A DNA stretch of 30,485 bases from Firmicutes bacterium UBA5388 (GTDB lineage Bacteria; Bacillota; UBA4882; UBA10575). The stretch lies in contig DHOO01000074.1 of NCBI GenBank assembly GCA_002409975.1, forward strand, positions 1 to 30,485, given 5' to 3'. This document shows, one piece after another, positions 7,270 through 13,925 of this stretch; the stretch's first letter is position 1; each line of letters opens with the position of its first letter. The notes beneath the pieces were generated by a model that ran no database searches, was not told where the DNA came from, and was given only the letters and a program-made list of their open reading frames with translations. The position numbers and the translations under genes were made by a program.

Positions 7270-7890
7270 ATGTTATTAAAAAAATGGGCGAGCAATTGGG
7301 CGGAAGGTCTCTCCCTGATTACTGGTGAAACGGATCGCTATAAAATTGCTTTAGTTAGGTATATTTTAGAAAGTTTACTTTCGATGCTCCTCTCCCTTTT
7401 CTTTATTGTTATGCTCTCCCTGTTTTTTGGCGTGTTAAGAACAGCTTTTTTAATAACGATCACTGCAGCGGCGCTAAAGATCTTTATGGGGGGATTACAT
7501 CTAAGCACTCCTCTGCGTTGCGCCATTGCTGGAGCCATTGTCGCAGTAATTCTTAGCTATGTAGCGCGGTTGTTTCCTCTAAATAGATTTCCGCTGGTTT
7601 TGCAACTAATGATCTTTACCTGCTTGCTAATCACAATATGGAGAAATTCTCCACTAGAGGCTAAAGGCAAACCTCTTGCTCCCAAACATAGAACCTGTTT
7701 GGCCTGGCTTTCCAGGGGAATAATCATGATTGTGCTCTTTCTTTGTCTACGGTGGCCGGAAGCTAAAGGAGTGAATGAACTATTTTATGGAGCAATATTT
7801 CAAGTTATAAATTTGATAAGACCTATGGCTATCGTTTTGGAAAGGTTAGAAAGCGGGCTGGATCGGTTTAAGGGTTTAGTCAGAATATAA
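7270..7890 (+). CDS. agrB: AgrB-type accessory gene regulator (autoinducer-processing membrane protease)
   Basis: AgrB-type proteins are integral-membrane cysteine proteases that cleave the C-terminal tail of the autoinducer precursor and form its thiolactone ring. The catalytic pair is visible in GGLHLSTPLRC. With the start chosen here, the residues are His77 and Cys84, the same numbers as in S. aureus AgrB. About five or six hydrophobic segments are present. An in-frame ATG exists at 7219 but lacks a ribosome-binding site, whereas ATG 7270 follows TAAGGAG at correct spacing and gives 206 aa, the usual size. The precursor gene follows after 17 bp. The cassette is inserted between pheT and zapA. 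Confidence 0.9.
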   Translation: MLLKKWASNWAEGLSLITGETDRYKIALVRYILESLLSMLLSLFFIVMLSLFFGVLRTAFLITITAAALKIFMGGLHLSTPLRCAIAGAIVAVILSYVARLFPLNRFPLVLQLMIFTCLLITIWRNSPLEAKGKPLAPKHRTCLAWLSRGIIMIVLFLCLRWPEAKGVNELFYGAIFQVINLIRPMAIVLERLESGLDRFKGLVRI

Positions 7891-7907
7891 GAAGAGAGGT
7901 GAATCAA

Positions 7908-8021
7908 GTGAAAAAACGGATCTTGTCAGTAGTCTTATCGTTATTAGCCGTACTGGCCACCTGTAGCATGAGTGCGGCGTGTTTAATTTGGTTCTATCAA
8001 CCGGAAATACCACAAAAATAA
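7908..8021 (+). CDS. agrD: Cyclic lactone autoinducer precursor (AgrD-like, 37 aa)
   Basis: GTG start after GAGAGGTG; 37 codons. The peptide has a basic, amphipathic, hydrophobic leader (MKKRILSVVLSLLAVLATC), then SMSAACLIWFY and an acidic, proline-containing tail QPEIPQK. This is the layout of clostridial AgrD-like precursors: a Cys followed by about four hydrophobic residues and a recognition tail with W..YQPE.P. The likely signal core is a thiolactone from Cys25 through Phe29 (CLIWF) after AgrB cleavage before Tyr30. This ring boundary is inferred from Agr precedent. Confidence 0.9.
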   Translation: MKKRILSVVLSLLAVLATCSMSAACLIWFYQPEIPQK

Positions 8022-8052
8022 TTTGTTTTATAAGATGACCTAATTCTATGAA

Positions 8053-8078
8053 GGACGTATGTTTAATAACATACGTCC
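8053..8078. other. Perfect 11-bp inverted repeat between autoinducer and sensor genes
   Basis: GGACGTATGTT and AACATACGTCC flank a 4-nt loop. Neither strand has a T-run after it, so it is not a standard terminator. It could be an mRNA processing or stability hairpin that sets unequal expression of agrBD and the sensor, or a dyad operator. Confidence 0.6.
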
Positions 8079-8138
8079 AATTATCATTTAAAAATTAAAC
8101 ATTTTTTTAAAACATATTAAGGTGAGGTGTATTATTTT

Positions 8139-9452
8139 TTGCCAAAAGATATCTATTTTCAAATAATGAAAGAGCAGTTGTATTTAACATTGTTTTTTAT
8201 TATAATGGCCTATTTAGTAAACTGGATAGTAATTATTAAGTTAGGTTTGATTATTAATAATAATTCTTTCAAGATCCGTAAAATTATTTTTCCTTGGGCA
8301 ACGATCGGAGTAATCTATAGTCTTTTTGGCAAAAACATTATTCCAGAATACTTGTATTTTTTTACTACATTAATATTATTAACCCTTTTCTTAAAGATTA
8401 TAACTGGAGTAAATGTAGTAAAAACTTTTTTTACAGCCTTAATATCGTTTTTTATGTCAATTGTTAGTATGTTTCTTTTTGGACAACCATTATTAATTAG
8501 TGATCTAAAATTAATATTTTCGAAGCCAGTGGGAATTATTGTAGGGAGTTTAATTGAGATAATTATCCCAATTATAATGATTTTAATTTTACGTAAACGT
8601 AAATCACCCAAGGAAAAGGTAAGATCAAAATCATTTAGTTTAATATTTTATGTGTTTTTTCTGTTTATTGCTTATTATTTTTTAGCAATAATTTATTATA
8701 TCCTTATCAACTCTAATAATTACAACTTATGGATATTTATCTCTGAGTGGCTGCTTATTTGTATAACGTTTCTTGTTTTCTTAAGACTTAGGGTAACAAT
8801 AAACAAGGAACAGCAAAAAAGGCAAGAGGACCAAAGCAACTACTTACTGGAGACGATCTTTTCCAAACAGCGAGAATATCGTAATTATCTTCAAGTAATT
8901 AAATCCTTGGTTGAATGTAGAAAGACGAGTGAGATAACTGAATATATTGATCAAATATTAGCAGAGATGCCAGTGGCAGATGATTTTGATTGTGGGGAAA
9001 ATCCAATTTTGGCCTCCTTACTTATTTCAGAACAAATTAAAGCCAGAGAAAATGGGATTAAGATTACGGCAAAAAGCGGAACATCGCTTTCTAAAATAAA
9101 AAATGCGATTCAAATATATCAAATACTAAAGGAAGTATTACAATATTTTATTGAAAGAGAAAAAACGATTGTAACTGATGATCATCGTATAGAGATAAAT
9201 ATTAAAGAGGAGCAGAACTATTATCTTTTCGAAGTCAAAGGAAATGCTAGACAGCCTCTTTTTTCTAATTCTCAAATGGTAGACTACTATGCTCACCAAC
9301 ACGGAAAACTGCAGTCCATTGAAAAAATCATTAAAGAAATACATGGGGAATATTGTTATCTTGTTATAAACGATGAGCTGGTTGGGTTTAATTTTAAAAT
9401 GCCTAAAGAAACAAGGAAAAGATTCTGGTTTCCTCTATTTTTTGATAACTAA
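8139..9452 (+). CDS. AgrC-like membrane sensor with degenerate SpoOB/GHKL kinase module
   Basis: The N-terminal half (to about residue 220) has six or seven strongly hydrophobic segments, as in AgrC peptide receptors. A short coiled coil then leads to a SpoOB-type helix, QREYRNYLQVIKSL. In related kinases this reads RHDxxNHLQVI; here the phospho-acceptor His is Arg (about R245) and the following Asp is Glu. The C-terminal GHKL-like region keeps the fold pattern (NPILASLL, ILKEVLQYFIE, IIKEIHGE) but lacks the N-box Asn and the glycine-rich G boxes. I infer a pseudokinase receptor. Start TTG 8139 follows GAGGTG by 9 bases; GTG 8127 and ATG 8166 are alternatives. The gene is visibly more AT-rich than its neighbours. 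No response regulator follows. Confidence 0.78.
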   Translation: MPKDIYFQIMKEQLYLTLFFIIMAYLVNWIVIIKLGLIINNNSFKIRKIIFPWATIGVIYSLFGKNIIPEYLYFFTTLILLTLFLKIITGVNVVKTFFTALISFFMSIVSMFLFGQPLLISDLKLIFSKPVGIIVGSLIEIIIPIIMILILRKRKSPKEKVRSKSFSLIFYVFFLFIAYYFLAIIYYILINSNNYNLWIFISEWLLICITFLVFLRLRVTINKEQQKRQEDQSNYLLETIFSKQREYRNYLQVIKSLVECRKTSEITEYIDQILAEMPVADDFDCGENPILASLLISEQIKARENGIKITAKSGTSLSKIKNAIQIYQILKEVLQYFIEREKTIVTDDHRIEINIKEEQNYYLFEVKGNARQPLFSNSQMVDYYAHQHGKLQSIEKIIKEIHGEYCYLVINDELVGFNFKMPKETRKRFWFPLFFDN

Positions 9453-9486
9453 CTCCTTTTAAGAAGAAGGAGTTTTCTTTTTTTTT
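9451..9486 (+). terminator. Terminator of the Agr cassette
   Basis: AACTCCTT pairs with AAGGAGTT around TTAAGAAG, followed by TTCTTTTTTTTT. It starts within the stop codon of the sensor gene. Confidence 0.85.
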
Positions 9487-9528
9487 GTCTAATATATAAA
9501 AAGTAATGTTTTTAGGTGGTGTCGTCTG

Positions 9529-9807
9529 GTGTTAACTCAAAAAGCCGAACAGGAGATCCTCAATCGAGTGACCATTAATATCATGGGCGATGAATACAAT
9601 GTTATGGGACGAGAGTCTCCTGAGTATATAACTCAACTGGTTCAGAGTATTGAGTTGAAGATTGAATCCATCCAACAAGCCCATGGTGATGCTAAATTAT
9701 CAAAAACTCAGTTGGCGATCTTAGTGGCGTTACAATTTGCGGATGAAATGGTAAAACTTCGTATAGAACATGAGAACCTGGAAAGATTAATACAAGAGGC
9801 AAAATAG
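9529..9807 (+). CDS. zapA: Cell division protein ZapA
   Basis: ZapA is a small cytosolic protein that cross-links FtsZ filaments. This 92-aa protein has the family pattern: the N-terminal beta segment NRVTINIMGDEYNVMG, SPEYITQLVQSIELKIESI, then a helical dimerisation region ending in a coiled coil (ADEMVKLRIEHENLERLIQEA). The GTG start follows TAGGTGGTG. In Bacillota zapA usually follows pheT directly; here the Agr cassette intervenes and zapA lies 42 bp after its terminator. A CvpA-like gene follows. Confidence 0.9.
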   Translation: MLTQKAEQEILNRVTINIMGDEYNVMGRESPEYITQLVQSIELKIESIQQAHGDAKLSKTQLAILVALQFADEMVKLRIEHENLERLIQEAK

Positions 9808-9838
9808 CTTTTTTTTGCAAGGTTGGAGGAAAGCGGCA

Positions 9839-10681
9839 ATGGATGGTTTAGCCTTTTTAGATTGGGCAATCATTATCTCTTTGCTAATATATATATACCG
9901 TGGATTTAAAAGTGGATTTGTGCAGCAGTTATTTGGATTGCTTGGTTCGATTACCGCTTTAATTTTAGCTTTCTATTTTTATGATAAACTTGGGATTTAC
10001 CTGGCTGATTGGCTTAGAATCTCAGAAAATCTTGGGGGGATTCTAGGGTTTATTCTGATTATGGTTGGAATAAGTGCGGTCGCAGCGCTGCTTTCAAAAA
10101 AATGGAAAAGTATGACCAACAATTCGTCCCTGTCAACAATTGATGGTTTGGCTGGAGCTTTGTTTGGAGCTTTAAAGGTGTTACTGGTTTGGGTTTTAAT
10201 TTTGTTATTTCTTTCTTCTCTCCAGTGGGAGTTTATACAAAAACCTTTAGTTGAATCGACGCTGGCTAGGGATGTCTTAAAACTGGCGCCATTTCTTTAT
10301 TTTCTCCAAGAAAGAGCTTTACCAGCTAATGTTCCTAAGCTGTTTATAACTCCAGAGGGATTACAGTTGCGAAAAATTAGATACGAAGATCTAGATGGGA
10401 GTACCTGTATCGCTTGTGGAGGAGAGGTTCGGTATCAAGGGCCAGTTAAGAAAGGCCTTTTTTATTTCCCTCTTTTTGAATGTACAGTTTGTGGAAGACA
10501 AAGCGATGGATGCCAAACCTTTGAAGGATTTCATTTGTTTTATCGACGGTGTCCTTGGGATGGAAAAACCTTTACTACCGGTACAAAGTGTGAAATTTGG
10601 ACGGATCAGGAGCCGGTTTTTCCAACAACGATCTGTCCGGTATGTAAGAAAAGTCATGTTGATACCTTTGATTTATATTAA
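9839..10681 (+). CDS. CvpA-family membrane protein with Cys-rich C-terminal extension
   Basis: The first ~160 residues match the CvpA family: four hydrophobic segments, an early LDWAIIISLLIYIYRGFKSG and a later IDGLAGALFGALKVLLVW. CvpA-type proteins are of unclear function (colicin V production, envelope robustness). Unusually, about 110 residues follow the membrane part, containing nine cysteines: CxxC at 190/193 and 215/218, single Cys at 225, 238 and 251, and CPVC at 266/269. This resembles one or two zinc ribbons. ATG 9839 is preferred because GGAGGAAA precedes it; an in-frame TTG at 9815 lacks a good site. Neighbour order zapA-cvpA is conserved in Bacillota. Confidence 0.8.
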   Translation: MDGLAFLDWAIIISLLIYIYRGFKSGFVQQLFGLLGSITALILAFYFYDKLGIYLADWLRISENLGGILGFILIMVGISAVAALLSKKWKSMTNNSSLSTIDGLAGALFGALKVLLVWVLILLFLSSLQWEFIQKPLVESTLARDVLKLAPFLYFLQERALPANVPKLFITPEGLQLRKIRYEDLDGSTCIACGGEVRYQGPVKKGLFYFPLFECTVCGRQSDGCQTFEGFHLFYRRCPWDGKTFTTGTKCEIWTDQEPVFPTTICPVCKKSHVDTFDLY

Positions 10682-10795
10682 AAAGGCTGTCACAAAATTT
10701 AAGTTACCAAGAAAATTCGCACCCGCCAAGTAAAAGTCGAGCTAAATCAAGTTTTAACAGTAAATGGCAGCTAAAAGTCTAGTAAAAACCAAGGG

Positions 10796-13372
10796 ATGCG
10801 AAAGGTGAGTATAATATATAAAAAAAATATGAGACGTAAAGCGGTGGGGATGATGACAACTGAACTAGTCTTGCCGGAATTGTTAGCTCCGGCCGGGGAT
10901 TGGGAAACACTTAAGGTAGGAGTCGCTGCTGGAGCAGATGCGGTTTACCTAGGAGGGAAGCTTTTTAGCGCCCGTCAGTCGGCAGCAAACTTTAGTCAGG
11001 GGGAGCTAAATAAAGCTGCCGATTACCTTCATTTAAGAGGAAGAAAACTTTATGTTACGGTTAATACTCTAATTAAACAGGAGGAAATCGGAGACTTATT
11101 AAATTTTATTAATCATCTTTATAAAATTGGAACTGATGCCATTATTATTCAAGATTTGGGAGTGTTATATTTAATCCGGAAGTTGTGGCCTGATTTACCT
11201 GTGCACGCTAGCACACAAATGACTATTCATGATAGCGCGGGAGTTCATTTTCTTCAAGAACTTGGAGTAGAAAGAGTAATCCTTTCCCGGGAGCTTACGT
11301 TCGATGAGATTAAGGCGATTCATGAAGAAAACCAAGTTGAACTTGAAGTCTTTGTTCATGGAGCCCTATGTCTGGCTTATTCTGGAGCCTGTCTTTTTAG
11401 TAGTTTAATTGGTGGTCGCAGTGGAAACCGTGGTCGCTGCGCTCAACCGTGTCGTTTAACCTATACTTTACTCCAGGAAAATCAAAAGCTACAGCCTTCC
11501 TCGGTTCCAGAAAACGGAAGACATCTGCTTTCGCCTAAGGACCTGTGTCTACTCGCTTCGATCCCAGATTTAATCGAAGCTGGGGTTAGTTCTTTAAAAA
11601 TTGAAGGTCGGATGAAAGGACCTGAATATGTTGGCACAGTAGTAAAAACTTATCGAAGAGCATTAGACCGCTTAGCCGAATCTCCTGACCAATTTAGGGT
11701 TGAACCGGAAGAATGGAAAGAATTGGAGACTGTTTTTAACAGGGGATTTTCTACCGGGTACTTTTATGGAGATCTAGGGCCAGATTTAATGAGCCCTGTC
11801 CGTCCTAGTAATCGAGGGAGGTTTATCGGTCGGGTTAAAGATTATGATCTGAAAAGAAAAAGATGTTTGGTTGCCTTGGAGGAAGAGATAGGAGAAGGAG
11901 ACGGTATTGAAGTCTGGGTCAAAGTTGGTGGTAGGGTAGGAACGATCGTTGAGGATCTAATTGTTTCTGAAGAGAAAGTTAATTCTGCGCCGGCCGGTGT
12001 GGGAGCGTGGTTTTCACTGCCAGATCGGGTTAAGCCAGGCGACCGTGTTTTTTTAACTTCTTGCCGACGATTGGAACAAAACATACAACAGATGATGAGA
12101 AATGATTATCCTTTCTCTAAGCTTCCTTGCGAAATGAAAGCGCGCATCGCTCCCGAAGAACCACTTATGTTAATGATGAAGGCGTTAGATTATACGGTAA
12201 CAGTTTATTCTTCGGGAAAAGCCAGTGTTGCCGAAAAACATCCTTTAACTGAGGAAACGCTCAGGAACCATCTGACGAGACTAGGGGAGACCCCATTTCT
12301 GGTGAAAGATTTTTCCATAGAAATTGAGGGAGAAGCAATTTTGCCATTTAGTCAATTGAATCAGGTAAGAAGAGAAGCGGTTGAGCTCTTAAGCCAGAAG
12401 ATCTTAATCCCTTTCCATCATCAGCCCATTGTTGTCAAGAACGTAAGGAGTGATGGAGAAAATAATGCAGAAGAGCATAACCGTTTTGGTCCTTCTTTTC
12501 TTACGGTTTATGCAGGAAACATTGAGATTTTAAAACAAGCATTAGCTATTGGGGTTCAGAAAGTTATTTTTGGAGGAGAGAGTTTTATTCCGGGTTTTTC
12601 TTGGAACAAAAAAAATCTGACTGAAGCGATGTCTATTTCTCAAAAAAAAGGGGTCAAGGCAATAATTGCTCTTCCAAGGATCACCAGGGAGAGAGAGAGG
12701 AAAAGAAATGAGGAATATATCCTTACTTGCCAACAACTCTGTCCCGACGGATTTTTAGTCTCTCACCTGGGAAGTTTGCAAATGGTTAGGGATTATTCGG
12801 ATTTACCTTTATACGCTAACTATCCCTTTCACTTTTTTAATACTTATACTTTTAAATTACTTAACGACTGGAAGATTAAAGGTATTACGCTTTCGCCGGA
12901 GCTATCAAGAAAGGAGCTCTTTGCTCTTTTAGGTAAAGAGGAATTTATCCATACTGAAGTGGAGATCTTGGTATTTGGCGCTCTTGAGTTAATGGTTTCC
13001 CAATTCTGTCCTCTTGGAGCTTGGGTTGGAAATAATCCCCCTCTTACTTGTTCCCGACCTTGCCAGAAAGATCTTTTTTTCCTACGTGACCGCAAAGGCA
13101 TAGATTTTCCGGTGATTACCGATGAGTTTTGTCGCATGCATTTATTAAATAGTAGGCGCCTTTCGTTGTTCCGAGAACTAAAAATTTTAAAAGATAAGAA
13201 TTTAAGTCTACGACTAGAGTTACGACACCAATCCCCTAAGATAGCAGGGGAGATTATAAGAATTTATCAAGAAGGAATTGAAAAAGAAACAGATGAAAAA
13301 CAGCAATTAGCAATTGAATCACTACTTGGTCAAAGCTTGACCAGAGGTCACTTTTACCGAGGGGTTGAATAA
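10796..13372 (+). CDS. U32-family protein with DUF3656-like region (RlhA/YdcP-type)
   Basis: The protein begins with the U32 fold signature PELLAPAGDWETLKVGVAAG and ADAVYLGGKLFSARQSAANF. It carries the family motif EVFVHGALCLAYSGACLFSS and the Cys motif GRCAQPC. A second barrel-like region near the C-terminus has VFGALELMVSQFCPLGA and CSRPC. These cysteines are those that in RlhA/UbiU/TrhP relatives bind a [4Fe-4S] cluster for RNA or ring hydroxylation, so an RNA-modifying role is more likely than proteolysis. The length (up to 858 aa) fits the long U32-DUF3656 type. The start is uncertain: ATG 10796 has a poor ribosome-binding site, and in-frame ATGs at 10850 and 10853, just before the conserved region, are likelier. 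Confidence 0.85.
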   Translation: MRKVSIIYKKNMRRKAVGMMTTELVLPELLAPAGDWETLKVGVAAGADAVYLGGKLFSARQSAANFSQGELNKAADYLHLRGRKLYVTVNTLIKQEEIGDLLNFINHLYKIGTDAIIIQDLGVLYLIRKLWPDLPVHASTQMTIHDSAGVHFLQELGVERVILSRELTFDEIKAIHEENQVELEVFVHGALCLAYSGACLFSSLIGGRSGNRGRCAQPCRLTYTLLQENQKLQPSSVPENGRHLLSPKDLCLLASIPDLIEAGVSSLKIEGRMKGPEYVGTVVKTYRRALDRLAESPDQFRVEPEEWKELETVFNRGFSTGYFYGDLGPDLMSPVRPSNRGRFIGRVKDYDLKRKRCLVALEEEIGEGDGIEVWVKVGGRVGTIVEDLIVSEEKVNSAPAGVGAWFSLPDRVKPGDRVFLTSCRRLEQNIQQMMRNDYPFSKLPCEMKARIAPEEPLMLMMKALDYTVTVYSSGKASVAEKHPLTEETLRNHLTRLGETPFLVKDFSIEIEGEAILPFSQLNQVRREAVELLSQKILIPFHHQPIVVKNVRSDGENNAEEHNRFGPSFLTVYAGNIEILKQALAIGVQKVIFGGESFIPGFSWNKKNLTEAMSISQKKGVKAIIALPRITRERERKRNEEYILTCQQLCPDGFLVSHLGSLQMVRDYSDLPLYANYPFHFFNTYTFKLLNDWKIKGITLSPELSRKELFALLGKEEFIHTEVEILVFGALELMVSQFCPLGAWVGNNPPLTCSRPCQKDLFFLRDRKGIDFPVITDEFCRMHLLNSRRLSLFRELKILKDKNLSLRLELRHQSPKIAGEIIRIYQEGIEKETDEKQQLAIESLLGQSLTRGHFYRGVE

Positions 13373-13378
13373 TAATGA

Positions 13379-13407
13379 TTTACACAACTTCCGAACTATG
13401 ATAAAAT
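13379..13407 (+). promoter_or_regulatory. Promoter of rpsO
   Basis: TTTACA and TAAAAT are separated by 17 bp, starting just after the stop codon of the U32 gene. About 125 nt of leader follows before rpsO. Confidence 0.6.
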
Positions 13408-13443
13408 TTATTTTGTGGTTTGTGAGTTTCTAAAGACACAGAC

Positions 13444-13515
13444 GGCAATAAAAATGCCACCTCTTTCTGGGATTACCGTTTCCTCCGGCGGTTATCTCGG
13501 ATTGGAGGGCTAAAG
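13444..13515 (+). promoter_or_regulatory. Structured rpsO leader, probable S15 autoregulatory site
   Basis: Two hairpins are visible: GGCA/TGCC (13444-13458) and CCTCC/GGAGG (13482-13508), the latter inside a wider CTTT...AAAG pairing. Bacillota S15 represses its own mRNA by binding such a leader. The exact class of S15 site was not resolved by eye. Confidence 0.5.
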
Positions 13516-13535
13516 AAATAAGGAGGTGAAGTTTA

Positions 13536-13802
13536 GTGCTGAATTTAGAACAAAAAGCCGAAATTATTGGAAAATATCGTGTGCATGAAGGTGATACTGG
13601 GTCCCCCGAGGTTCAGATTGCTATACTCACGGAAAGGATTAATTACCTAACAGAACACTTAAAGGTGCATAAAAAGGATCACCACTCTCGTCGGGGCTTA
13701 TTAAAAATGGTGGGGCAAAGAAGAGGATTGCTTAACTATTTGTATAAGAAAGACATTCAACGGTACCGTTCAATTATTGAGCGTCTTGGGTTGCGTAAGT
13801 AA
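13536..13802 (+). CDS. rpsO: 30S ribosomal protein S15
   Basis: This is the full-length 88-aa S15, which binds the central domain of 16S rRNA. Characteristic segments are GDTGSPEVQIAILTERI, HKKDHHSRRGLLKMVGQRR and LLNYLYKKDIQRYRSIIERL. The GTG start lies seven bases after AGGAGGTG. It has its own promoter, structured leader and terminator, with pnp downstream, the classical rpsO-pnp order. Confidence 0.97.
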   Translation: MLNLEQKAEIIGKYRVHEGDTGSPEVQIAILTERINYLTEHLKVHKKDHHSRRGLLKMVGQRRGLLNYLYKKDIQRYRSIIERLGLRK

Positions 13803-13807
13803 GAAAA

Positions 13808-13838
13808 AGAAGCGGGGGCTACCCGCTTTTCTTTCTAT
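13808..13838 (+). terminator. Terminator of rpsO
   Basis: AGCGGG pairs with CCCGCT around GGCTA, followed by TTTTCTTTCT, directly after the rpsO stop codon. Read-through may reach pnp. Confidence 0.8.
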
Positions 13839-13925
13839 ATTTGGTCATAATAATAAAGACATTTTTCTTCTACTCTAGAGTTATTTCTTGTTCTCTGGAG
13901 AATGGTAGAAAGGGGGTTAAATTTA

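Noticed and set aside
13329..13343. Palindrome GGTCAAAGCTTGACC near the end of the U32 gene as a terminator.
   Set aside because: It is within the coding frame, the loop is minimal and no T-run follows.
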